Below, piece by piece: positions 25,665 through 33,442 of a stretch of DNA of 42,618 bases; position 1 is the stretch's first letter, and the number at the start of each line of letters is the position of its first letter. A program made the position numbers and the translations under genes. This stretch comes from Phycisphaerales bacterium PN19_bin_20 (lineage in GTDB: Bacteria; Planctomycetota; Phycisphaerae; Phycisphaerales; UBA1924). The notes beneath the pieces are model-generated. The model ran no database searches. It was not told where the DNA came from and saw only the letters and a list, made by a program, of their open reading frames with translations. The stretch lies in the NCBI GenBank assembly GCA_021173225.1, contig JAJOLK010000021.1, positions 1-42,618 of the forward strand. The letters run 5' to 3'.

Positions 25665-25697
25665 AGTACTCACACAGTTTTGACGAATGTTCGTACT

Positions 25698-27806
25698 TTA
25701 CAGGGAATTGAGAGCAGTCTGCACGAGGCCCGCGCGGGTCAGCGGGCGCGGCAGAAGCAGTACGCCCAGCCTGAGCAGATCCGGCGGGAGTATGACGTCG
25801 GGCCCAGCGCTCAGCGCGATGAGACGTGCGTGCGGGGCGAGACGCGCTACTTTGCGCAGCAGCGAGACGCCGTCAAGGCCTGGAAGCTCAATCTCAGAGA
25901 GCACAAGCAGATTTGCAACGCTCTCAGTAGAGATCCATCTGAGCGCGTCGGGTCCGGTGGCGACCACTGAAGACTGCGCTCCTGCGCTGCTGAGCCAACC
26001 GGCGATGATACCGGCGGCGAGTGATTGATCTGAGATGATCAGTGCGGTGAGCCCCTCCAGAGAACCTCTCACAGGCACCCCTGAGTCGGTGAACCTTGGC
26101 AGCGGCGGCAGAGGCACCATTGGCGGCAGGGGTGGCAGGAGCGGCTGCGACAGCTCGCGCGCGGGCGGGGCGGCGGCTTCGACCTGAGGCGGGGCTTGAA
26201 GGCGCTGGCAGGGCAGCGCGAGCCGGACGAGCCACAGGTCTGCAGGGCCCGGCACCTGAAGGTTTGCGCGGACGGCGGTGAGCGTCGGCGCGAGGCTTAC
26301 ACGGGCGGCCTCAAGCCAAACGTCGAACTTCGCGTCTAAGAGACCGAGCGCGGCGGAGCTTTGGCTTTGGTGGACCTGGGCTGGTGCGAGCTGGGCTGAT
26401 GCGAACTGGGCTGGTGCGAACTGGGCTGGTGCGAGCTGGGCTGGTGCAAGCTGGGCTGGTGCGATCTCAACGGTCGCGGTCTGGGTGCCGGACTGTGCTG
26501 CGCTGGTCAGGCTCAGGCGAAGCTCGAGCTTTAGGGTGCTGGCGGCGGTGCCGAGCAGCGTGATGCTCTGCTGCGCGAGAGCTGCGTCATCGCCGGCGGC
26601 GCGGAGCGCGGTGACGAGCGTCAGGAGCAAACGCGAGAGTTGTGCGCTGCTGGCGCTGACCCCAAGGTTCGGTTCAAGTGGGCCGGTACGAAGTGGGATC
26701 TCGCGTGGCAGCGCGCGGGCCGCGATCGGGCCGGCGCGGGCGAGCCACTGGGCCAGGTCGATCGGCGGTCCGCCGCTGGGGGAGAGGTGGAGGGCGTGCG
26801 CGGCGTCGGCCCCTTGGCCAAGCTCGAGCAGCCCGCGGGCAAAGTCGGCGTGCTGATTGATGGCGGCCCGAAGTGTGGGGCTGGGGGTGGTGCCCGATGC
26901 TGAGGTGTCGCCGCCAGCCGCGCTATCGAGGACCATGGCGGTGTTGCCGGCGTCGTGGCCAAGGCCCGCGGCGAGCGCGGCGAAGGCGCGGACGCCCTCG
27001 TGCAAAGTGCGGGCGCGATCGGTCGCGGCGGTGCTGGAGGCTGGCGCGAAGAGCGCGGTCGGCCCGGCTGCGAGCGCTTCGGAGGCGCCGTTCGGTGCGG
27101 GCGCTGCGTCTGGAACAAGGGCGAGGGTTCTTGCGGTGCGGAAGGCCAGCAGCGCGACGGCGCCGCCAGCGATCATCGCCATGGTCCCGGCAAGAACCAC
27201 GCCCATGACCCCGAGCATCATGGCGGCGAGCCCTTCGCGCACGTCACCGGCGGCGTTGGCGGCCATCCATCGGACCTGCTGGGCGATGTTGCCAAGGTGC
27301 ATGCGGGCCAGGTCACGCTGCGCGCCGGTCAGGTCTTCGCCCGCGGTGCTCCAGTCGCGCTGATAGCGCACGAGCTGCTCGATGGAGCTCTGCGTTTGGC
27401 TGGCGCGCTCGAGGAAGGTTGGCCAGGCGTCGCCGACTTGCCGGCCGAAGGCCAGGGCTTTGCCGGCGTCACGCAGGGCCGGGGCAATCGCGTCGTCGGT
27501 CACGCGCGTCACGCGCGGCGTAGTGGCGACGATCTCGCCAGCTTGTTCAAGCGTGGCCTGCGCGGTCTGGGAGAGCCCCAGCAGTTGGTCTCCGGCGCCG
27601 TAGAGCATGGAGTAGCGCAAGACCGACAGATAGCCAAGTGCGAGCAGGAGCAGGCTGAGTGCCAGCGCGGCAATCGCTGCCAGCAGCGCTCGCGGGAACC
27701 CTCGCGCGAGGCGCGCAGTAGACCTAGGCGGCACCGGCGCAAGTGGAGCGGGCGCTAGCGGGGCCGTAGTCGACGGCTGCTCAGGTTGGGCCGTAGTTTG
27801 CGTCAT
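25698..27806 (-). CDS. Membrane hybrid-histidine-kinase-like protein with degenerate kinase and receiver domains
   Basis: About 702 residues. Two membrane segments (ALLAAIAALALSLLLLALGY and AMMLGVMGVVLAGTMAMIAG) flank a helical sensor region of about 110 residues. A DHp-like H-box follows (GLGHDAGNTAM, His about 284). The ATPase part lacks a recognisable N-box (LLLTLVTALRA where N is expected) and glycine boxes. A PAQLA repeat comes next, then a C-terminal receiver fold: LIISDQSLAAG (one of the two acidic residues is Ser), VLSEIELPGLDG with Glu about 638 in place of the phosphoacceptor Asp, and LPRPLTRAG with Arg for the conserved Lys. It may therefore act as a scaffold or fixed-state signal partner of the adjacent response regulator. 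Start taken at the ATG at 27806; the GTG at 27827 is an alternative. Confidence 0.75.
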   Translation of the reverse strand: MTQTTAQPEQPSTTAPLAPAPLAPVPPRSTARLARGFPRALLAAIAALALSLLLLALGYLSVLRYSMLYGAGDQLLGLSQTAQATLEQAGEIVATTPRVTRVTDDAIAPALRDAGKALAFGRQVGDAWPTFLERASQTQSSIEQLVRYQRDWSTAGEDLTGAQRDLARMHLGNIAQQVRWMAANAAGDVREGLAAMMLGVMGVVLAGTMAMIAGGAVALLAFRTARTLALVPDAAPAPNGASEALAAGPTALFAPASSTAATDRARTLHEGVRAFAALAAGLGHDAGNTAMVLDSAAGGDTSASGTTPSPTLRAAINQHADFARGLLELGQGADAAHALHLSPSGGPPIDLAQWLARAGPIAARALPREIPLRTGPLEPNLGVSASSAQLSRLLLTLVTALRAAGDDAALAQQSITLLGTAASTLKLELRLSLTSAAQSGTQTATVEIAPAQLAPAQLAPAQFAPAQFASAQLAPAQVHQSQSSAALGLLDAKFDVWLEAARVSLAPTLTAVRANLQVPGPADLWLVRLALPCQRLQAPPQVEAAAPPARELSQPLLPPLPPMVPLPPLPRFTDSGVPVRGSLEGLTALIISDQSLAAGIIAGWLSSAGAQSSVVATGPDALRWISTESVANLLVLSEIELPGLDGVSLLRKVARLAPHARLIALSAGPDVILPPDLLRLGVLLLPRPLTRAGLVQTALNSL
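26376..26465 (-). repeat. 15-bp tandem repeat, six copies, in the degenerate kinase gene
   Basis: Consensus on the plus strand CTGGGCTGGTGCGAG, six units with one- or two-base changes. They encode APAQL/APAQF repeats between the ATPase-like and receiver-like parts. Confidence 0.9.
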
Positions 27807-27827
27807 CGTGCGAAGTGGGAGCGGCAC

Positions 27828-28151
27828 AGGGGCTTTAAGTGCGGTGGGCGGGTCGATCTAGATCTGTTCATTGAAGGGCTGGGGTGTTCCGGGGCTTGAC
27901 TAGGGCAGGGGTTCTACGGTCGGGGCCATGGTTGGTGCGGTGGACGGGTGACCCAAAACTTCGGAGCTTCTGTGTAGCTGATAACCTTTGGACGGGTCGA
28001 TGGGGCGGCCCGATCGCGCTTGCACTGAGAAGATCGACCCAAAGAATCCAACCATTCAGCCCGATCGAAGATCATTGGGCGGATCATCAGGGGCACTGCC
28101 GCGCATCGGGGCGGAATCCCGTCGAATTAAGGCCCATCCGGAGCGATCGCC
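27828..28151 (+). other. Leader region of the rubrerythrin-like gene, with a micro-ORF and an inverted repeat
   Basis: No gene of normal size. TACGGT at 27915-27920 ends 7 bases before an ATG at 27928 that opens a 7-codon frame (MVGAVDG, stop at 27949-27951). TTGACT lies at 27896 with a short 13-base spacer. An 8-bp inverted repeat GGGTCGAT (27994-28001) / ATCGACCC (28033-28040) follows. Confidence 0.35.
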
Positions 28152-28952
28152 ATGCCCAAAGACCAGCCTGCGAGTGAAGTGAAGTGGTTCCGAACCAAAG
28201 CCGTGCGCGCGGGCGTGCTGGGGGTCCTGATCGCGCTGGGCGCAGATGGTTTGGCACAGTCAGCTTTGGCGGAGGGATGGGCGGGGAAGCCCCCTTCGAG
28301 CGTGCCGACCGCCAAGCCCTTGGCGGTGCCCGATGCGCCGGGTGGGCCCAAGGTCAAGACGGTGGCGGCGCTCGCGCAGGCGCACGATCGGTTGCTGCGG
28401 TTGGTGAAGTTTGCCAACGCCGCGGCGGAGCGTGCAGAGAGTGAGAAGTTTGTGGGGGCGGGTAGCTTGTTCCGTGCCGCGTCGCGGAGCCAGAGCGTGC
28501 AAGCGGGGCTGCTGCGTGCCGAGCTTGCGCGGCTGGGGCAGGCCAACGTGCCCGCCGGCGCGGATGGCAACGCCGCAGATGGCAAGGCTGGTGAGGGCAA
28601 GTCTGGTGAGGGCAAGGCTGGTGAGTCTCTGGAAGTGAAGACGACGCTGGAGAACCTCAAGACGGCACTGGCGGCGGCGATGGCGCTCAAGGACTCAGAG
28701 CTTCCGGCATGGCGGCGCGAGGCCGACGGCGAGGGCAACCGCGAGGCCGTGCGGGTGTTGCGCTGGGCGCGTGAGGGTCAGATCGAGCTTTCGCGGTACT
28801 TCAAGGACGCGGGTGACGGGATGGAGTCTCTCAAAGGCGGCAAGCGGGCGTACTTTGTCTCCAAGACGTGCGGTTTCACGCTGGACAAGCTCGATGTGAA
28901 GCGCTGCCCGGTGTGCAACGCCGAGCGGGACGACTTTGAGCGCGTGGATTGA
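28152..28952 (+). CDS. Exported rubrerythrin-like protein lacking metal ligands
   Basis: 266 residues with a signal peptide (GVLGVLIALGADGLAQSALA). The mature part follows rubrerythrin: a helical pair (LLRLVKFANAAAERAES, GSLFRAASRSQSVQAGLL), a Gly/Lys/Glu-rich linker, a second pair (TLENLKTALAAAMALKDSEL, EAVRVLRWAREGQIELSRYF) and a rubredoxin-like knuckle (FVSKTCGFTLDKLDVKRCPVC). The di-iron ligands are gone: the usual E-E-x-x-H stretches read SRSQSVQA and EGQIELSR. One of the four rubredoxin Cys is Ser (SKTC instead of CxxC). It cannot be a normal peroxide-reducing rubrerythrin; a structural or binding role is possible. Shine-Dalgarno GGAG is 8 bases ahead of the ATG. Confidence 0.75.
   Translation: MPKDQPASEVKWFRTKAVRAGVLGVLIALGADGLAQSALAEGWAGKPPSSVPTAKPLAVPDAPGGPKVKTVAALAQAHDRLLRLVKFANAAAERAESEKFVGAGSLFRAASRSQSVQAGLLRAELARLGQANVPAGADGNAADGKAGEGKSGEGKAGESLEVKTTLENLKTALAAAMALKDSELPAWRREADGEGNREAVRVLRWAREGQIELSRYFKDAGDGMESLKGGKRAYFVSKTCGFTLDKLDVKRCPVCNAERDDFERVD
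28581..28625 (+). repeat. 15-bp tandem repeat, three copies, in the rubrerythrin-like gene
   Basis: GGCAAGGCTGGTGAG at 28581, 28596 (one change) and 28611 encodes the GKAGE/GKSGE linker between the two helical pairs. Confidence 0.9.
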
Positions 28953-28964
28953 CCCCCTCAGGGA

Positions 28965-28991
28965 GGTGGTTATCGATTGTTGATAATCACC
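28965..28991 (+). promoter_or_regulatory. Inverted repeat between the rubrerythrin-like and FixJ-type genes
   Basis: GGTGGTTATC (28965-28974) and GATAATCACC (28982-28991) pair with one mismatch across a 7-base spacer. It begins 13 bases after a stop codon, lacks a T-run, and lies about 130 bases before the FixJ-type start, so an operator is at least as likely as a terminator. Confidence 0.45.
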
Positions 28992-29118
28992 CGCAATTGT
29001 GGGCTGGGTGGAACTGTGTGCGTACTTGTCCGATATCACCTACGAGACAACTCAAAGGGTCACGCATCGGGCACTCTCGTGGAGTTTGATGGACATGCCG
29101 ACAAGAACTAATTTATTA

Positions 29119-29760
29119 ATGAGCACCCGGTCGCCGCAGGCTCAGGTTGTGTATGTGGTTGACGACGACCAGGGCGTGCTCCACAGCGTACGGTTTCTGC
29201 TCGAGTCGGTGCGTCTGGCAGTAAAGCCCTATGACGGCGGCGAGGCGCTGCTGGCAGCGCTTGGGATCGGGGCGACGGGGTGCGTGCTGACTGACGTTCG
29301 AATGCCTGGGTTGAGCGGGCTGCAGTTGCAGCAGCGGCTCACCGCGGGGGGCTGGACACTGCCGGTGATCTTCATGACCGGGCACGGCGACGTGCCGCTG
29401 GCGGTGCGAGCACTCAAGGCGGGCGCGGCGGACTTTTTGGAAAAGCCGGTAAACGACCAGACGCTGCTGGATGCGATCCAGCGGGCGCTGGCGACGGACG
29501 CGGCGGCGAGCACTCAGCGGGAGATGGTGGGCGATGCGCGAGCGCGGTTCGAGCGACTCTCGCCGCGCGAGGTGGAGGTCTTTGGGCTGGTAGTGCAGGG
29601 GCAGGCGAACAAGCAGGTGGCTCAGCAGCTGGGGCTGAGCGAGAAGACGGTGGAGATTCACCGCTCAAGCGTGATGCGAAAGATGGAAGCTCAGACGCTG
29701 GCAGGGCTGGTGCGTTTGGCGGTGACGCTGGAGCAGCGCGGGCTGGCCCGGGCGGGGTAG
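29119..29760 (+). CDS. FixJ-family response regulator
   Basis: 213 residues from the ATG at 29119. The receiver is complete: acidic VVDDDQGV, phosphoacceptor in TDVRMPG, FMTGHGDV and EKPV. The FixJ-type LuxR output domain follows (LSPREVEVFGLVVQGQANKQ, GLSEKTVEIHRSSVMRKM). Related regulators activate sets of genes in response to redox or nutrient kinases; no sensor kinase is adjacent. Start choice is uncertain: ATGs at 29089 and 29095 follow a GTGGAG, while 29119 gives the usual receiver beginning MSTRSPQAQVVYVVDDD. An AT-rich TAATTT precedes it by 4 bases. Confidence 0.93.
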   Translation: MSTRSPQAQVVYVVDDDQGVLHSVRFLLESVRLAVKPYDGGEALLAALGIGATGCVLTDVRMPGLSGLQLQQRLTAGGWTLPVIFMTGHGDVPLAVRALKAGAADFLEKPVNDQTLLDAIQRALATDAAASTQREMVGDARARFERLSPREVEVFGLVVQGQANKQVAQQLGLSEKTVEIHRSSVMRKMEAQTLAGLVRLAVTLEQRGLARAG

Positions 29761-29806
29761 GTGGTGAGGGAAGGGCTGAGCGTTCCACGGGTGTGCCGCG
29801 CGGCGG

Positions 29807-29812
29807 TACCCT
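29807..29812 (+). promoter_or_regulatory. -10 box of a leaderless promoter for fbp
   Basis: TACCCT ends 6 bases before the ATG at 29819. No Shine-Dalgarno. Confidence 0.65.
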
Positions 29813-29818
29813 CACGCC

Positions 29819-31828
29819 ATGTCCATAGCCGCGAGCGTCAGTGTTCCGTTCACGCCCGAGCGCCTGCGATACCTGCGGGCGCTGGCGGCCAGCTACCCGA
29901 CGCGGTTTGAGGCGTTCCGCGAGATCGCCGGGCTGTCGGCCTCGCTGGGGCTGCCGATGGGCACGATCCACGTGATCAGCGATGTGCACGGCGAGGACGT
30001 GAAGCTGCGGCACGTGATCCACAACGCCTCGGGCGCGCTGCGCCCGCTGGTTGAGCGTGTGACGGCGGGCAAGCTGAGCGCCGAGCAGCGCGAGCAGTTT
30101 CTGGCGGTTTTGTACTATCCGAAGGAGGCGGTCCGGAAGTTTGCGCCGGCGATTGTTGAGCGTGCCGCGCGTGAGGGCCCGCAGGTGCGGACCGAGTGGG
30201 TGTTTGGGCTGCTGACGCTGCAGTGCGAGATCGTGCGTGCGCTGCGGCAGAACTACCGGCGCAACCACGTGACGGGGATGGTGATCCCTGAGTTTCGCGA
30301 GCTGCTAGTTGAGATGCTCAGCGCCGCGCGTCCTGAGTACTGCAAGGCGATGCTCGCGGCGCTGGCGCCGTACGACCGCGACCTTGGTGCCGTGCGAGCG
30401 GCGAGCCGGCTGATCCGCAGCCTGGCGTGCGCAGAGCTGATCGTGGCGGGTGACATGGGCGACCGTGGCCCGCGGATTGACAAGGTAATTGAGCTGCTGC
30501 AGGCGCAGCCGCACACGAGCGTTTTGTGGGGCAACCACGACGCGATCTGGATGGGCAGCGCGCTGGGGCATGACGCGTGCATTCTGACGACGCTGCGGTT
30601 TAGCGCGCGGTACCGCAGGGCCGCGCAGCTTGAAGAGGGCTACGGCATCTTGACGACCCCGCTGGAGCGGCTGGTGCGTGATGTGTACGCAGACGACCCG
30701 GCGACGCTTTGGAAGACCAAGGGCAGCGGGCTGCGCGACGAGTTGATGGTGGCGCGGATGCAGAAGGCGATCGCGGTCATGCAGTTCAAGGCCGAGGGAC
30801 GCCTGTTTGCGCAGCGGCCTGCGTGGGGCGTAGAGCATCGGCGGATGCTGCACCGGATCAACCCGGGCAAGCGGAGCGTGACGCTCAGTGGGCCGGGCGG
30901 CGTGGACGTTGAGCACGCGCTGCTGGACACGTTCTTGCCGACGGTGGACCTGAGCCCCGGTGGCGATCCGTACGCGTACAGCCCGCAAGAGGCCGCGTGC
31001 ATGGACCTGTTGCGACAGAGCTTTGTGGGCAGCTCGCGCCTGCGCGACCACATGCAGTGGCTGGTCCGCAAGGGTGGCATGTGGACGCGGCGCGACGACG
31101 TGCTGATCTTTCATGCGTGCGTGCCGGTGGATGAGCACGGCACGCCGCTGGCGGTTGAGATCGACGGTGTGTCGCACAGCGGGCGGGCCCTTATGGACGC
31201 GCTGCAGTCGGTCACGCGGCGGGCCTTCCGCAACGGGCCGATCGCCCCGGGCAGCCCCAACCCGGACGCCGACTGGCTGTATTACCTTTGGGGCGGCCCG
31301 CGCAGCCCGCTGTTTGGCAAGGACAAGCTGGCGACGTTCGAGGCGCACTTTGTTGGCGATAAGGACACGCACAAGGAGCACAAGAACCCGTACTTTGAGC
31401 TGATCCACGACGCGGGCTTTGTGCGCACTATCGGCGCGCTGTTTGGGGCGGGCGATGACGTGCTGATTGTCAACGGGCATGTGCCGGTGAAGGTCGAGAA
31501 GGGCGAGCACCCACTTAAGCGCGGTGGGAACGCCGTGACCATTGATGGGGCTTTTAGCGAGGCGTACGGCGACCGCGGCTACACGCTGATAGTCACCCCG
31601 CAGCGCGTTGAGCTGGCCCAGCACGCGCCCTTTGCGGGGGTTGAGGCGGTCCTAGAGCGGGCGGCGGACATCGTGCCCGCGCTGGAGACGATCAAGACGT
31701 ACCCCAAGGCGCGGACCGTCGGCGACACGCACGCCGGGGGCGAGACGCGCCGGCTGCTGACGGACTTGGAGGACCTGGTGCGGGCGTATCAGGAGGGGCT
31801 GGTTTCTGAGCGGCTGGGGGAGCGGTGA
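29819..31828 (+). CDS. fbp: Class III fructose-1,6-bisphosphatase (Firmicutes-type)
   Basis: Hydrolyses fructose 1,6-bisphosphate to fructose 6-phosphate in gluconeogenesis, in the cytoplasm. The 669-residue length matches the B. subtilis enzyme (about 670). Metallophosphatase motifs are all visible: HVISDVHGED (metal ligands D and H), VAGDMGDRGPRID, WGNHDAIWMG, and later NGHVPVK and AFSEAYGDRGYTL. The long helical insertion typical of class III enzymes, with LFGKDKLATFEAHF and KEHKNPYF, is present. It is monocistronic, with a leaderless promoter, and is convergent with a glycosyltransferase gene. Confidence 0.95.
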   Translation: MSIAASVSVPFTPERLRYLRALAASYPTRFEAFREIAGLSASLGLPMGTIHVISDVHGEDVKLRHVIHNASGALRPLVERVTAGKLSAEQREQFLAVLYYPKEAVRKFAPAIVERAAREGPQVRTEWVFGLLTLQCEIVRALRQNYRRNHVTGMVIPEFRELLVEMLSAARPEYCKAMLAALAPYDRDLGAVRAASRLIRSLACAELIVAGDMGDRGPRIDKVIELLQAQPHTSVLWGNHDAIWMGSALGHDACILTTLRFSARYRRAAQLEEGYGILTTPLERLVRDVYADDPATLWKTKGSGLRDELMVARMQKAIAVMQFKAEGRLFAQRPAWGVEHRRMLHRINPGKRSVTLSGPGGVDVEHALLDTFLPTVDLSPGGDPYAYSPQEAACMDLLRQSFVGSSRLRDHMQWLVRKGGMWTRRDDVLIFHACVPVDEHGTPLAVEIDGVSHSGRALMDALQSVTRRAFRNGPIAPGSPNPDADWLYYLWGGPRSPLFGKDKLATFEAHFVGDKDTHKEHKNPYFELIHDAGFVRTIGALFGAGDDVLIVNGHVPVKVEKGEHPLKRGGNAVTIDGAFSEAYGDRGYTLIVTPQRVELAQHAPFAGVEAVLERAADIVPALETIKTYPKARTVGDTHAGGETRRLLTDLEDLVRAYQEGLVSERLGER

Positions 31829-32042
31829 GGGACGGAAGGAGCGAGGGATCGGGCGATTGAGGGATGAGCTTCGGACCGGTAGTCCGATGGCAGGTTTGAA
31901 ACCGGCCTCCACGGAAGATGAAGGCACGGCTGGTTGGAGACCCGCCCTCAGCAAGGCAACGGCCAAGGCCCGATGCCAGGACGGAATCCTGCGTCGCGCG
32001 AGGCAGCATGCCGGCGGTTGAATGACCGCATGCCGCGAACAC
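31829..32042. other. Convergent gap with a series of short dyads
   Basis: No gene. It holds CGGAC-cggta-GTCCG (about 31872), GGTTT-g-AAACC (about 31892), CAGGACGGAATCCTG (31977-31991, the reverse complement of the 23590 element with one change) and GCGGT-tgaatg-ACCGC (about 32015). None is a clean T-tailed terminator. Confidence 0.6.
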
Positions 32043-33371
32043 TCACAGCTTCGCGGGCACGGGCTCATCGGGTGGCGGCGCGTCGCGCGAGGGGATTTGC
32101 GCGGGGACGACGGCGAACTCAGCCGGGTGCCACTGTCCGCGTTTGCGCGGCTTTAGCAGATACTGTCGCCCGGCCCAGCGGATCGGCACGCCGCGCTGAA
32201 GATCAAGCCCGGCTGCAACGAGCAGCCAGCAGACCGCGACGCTACCGAGCGGGAAGATCAGCGCGCTGCTGAGCGGCGCGCGGCCAAGGCGGAAGCCAAG
32301 GATCATGGTCAGTTGATAGCACACCAGGCCCAGCAGCGGCAGACCCGCGACGGGCCAGAGCCACGCCGGCGCGTTGGGCCAATCGGTAGCGATGCGCAGG
32401 CCCGACCACACCAGGCACACCGCGCCCGCGGCGGGGAGGATGACCGTCTCGAGCAGTGTTGTGATCGCGGCTTTGTAGAGCCGTGCGGGGCTCTGTCGGG
32501 CGGACTCGGTGAAGATCCGCTTCCAGCCGCGGCAGAATGCGTCGTAGCTCTCGTACATGCGGCAGGTGAGCATGGCGTCAGCGAATGCGACCTCGGCCAT
32601 GTGCCCGGTCCGCTTGACGCGCTGGGCCATGGCCAGATCTTCGAGCAGCGCTTCGCGGACGCTGGGGTGCCCGCCGGCGCGGAAGTAGGCCTCGCGTGTG
32701 AAGAGCATGAACTGCCCGTTGGCCATGCCGCGCGTGGTGCGGTCGCGGTTGACGCGCAGCGGCGGGAAGGTGCGCATGAGCTGCGTGGTGGCGGCGGGCT
32801 GCACCAAGCGCTCGAACCAAGCCCGGTGCGTCAGCGAACTCAGCAGGCTCAGCAGCCCGACCTGGCGGTGCGTCATCAGCTTCACGCTTGCGCGCACGCA
32901 GCGCGGGTCAAAGAGCGTGTCGGCGTCGGCAAACAGCAGTAGGTCGGCCCCGTAAGCCTCGGGGCAAGCGCGCACGGCGGACCAAACAGCGTTGACCTTG
33001 CCCGCCCAGCCCTCGGGCCACGCGGAAACCTGATGCACGCGGAACCGCGTGTCGCCAGCGAGCTCTGTGGCCAGGATCGCCTCTGTGTCATCGGTGCAGC
33101 GGTCAAGCGAGAAGACGACGCGAAGGTGCGGGTAGTCTTGCTGCCGCAGGCTTTTGGCAAGCCCGGCGATGACCCGCGATTCGTTGTGGGCCGGGATGAC
33201 CACGCAGACGCTGGGCCAGCTTGGAAGCTCAGGCAGCGCAAGGGCCTGGCGGGGGGTGAGCAATGTGCTTCGAAGACGCCGCACGGTCAGCAGCGCCACC
33301 GACCAATACGCCAGAAGCCCGGCGCTCGCCAGCGCCAGCAGCAGCAGCGGGATGTCGGCGTATGTCGGCAA
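32043..33371 (-). CDS. Membrane-bound family 2 glycosyltransferase (HpnB/CrtQ-like)
   Basis: 442 residues. One N-terminal membrane segment (PLLLLALASAGLLAYWSVAL) precedes the GT-A domain: VCVVIPAHNESRVI, SLDRCTDDT, PEGWAGKVNAVW, the metal-binding FADADT, acceptor loop ALLEDLAMAQ and KRIFTESARQ. Three or so hydrophobic segments close the protein. The GWAGK motif and the layout match hopanoid- or carotenoid-associated GT2 enzymes, so a lipid-linked or isoprenoid acceptor is likely but not certain. The start codon appears to be TTG at 33371, since no ATG or GTG precedes the membrane segment in frame; no clear Shine-Dalgarno is seen. Divergent from nnrE with a 71-base gap. Confidence 0.88.
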   Translation of the reverse strand: MPTYADIPLLLLALASAGLLAYWSVALLTVRRLRSTLLTPRQALALPELPSWPSVCVVIPAHNESRVIAGLAKSLRQQDYPHLRVVFSLDRCTDDTEAILATELAGDTRFRVHQVSAWPEGWAGKVNAVWSAVRACPEAYGADLLLFADADTLFDPRCVRASVKLMTHRQVGLLSLLSSLTHRAWFERLVQPAATTQLMRTFPPLRVNRDRTTRGMANGQFMLFTREAYFRAGGHPSVREALLEDLAMAQRVKRTGHMAEVAFADAMLTCRMYESYDAFCRGWKRIFTESARQSPARLYKAAITTLLETVILPAAGAVCLVWSGLRIATDWPNAPAWLWPVAGLPLLGLVCYQLTMILGFRLGRAPLSSALIFPLGSVAVCWLLVAAGLDLQRGVPIRWAGRQYLLKPRKRGQWHPAEFAVVPAQIPSRDAPPPDEPVPAKL

Positions 33372-33442
33372 GATGGGAAGAGAGCTTCGACGGGCCTAAA
33401 GCCGCGTCTCGGTGGGGCCGCGCGGGCAACGATGTTCAGCGT

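Noticed and set aside
33263..33442. Upstream extension of nnrE to 33263
   Set aside because: It overlaps the 5' end of the divergent glycosyltransferase gene and lacks family similarity.
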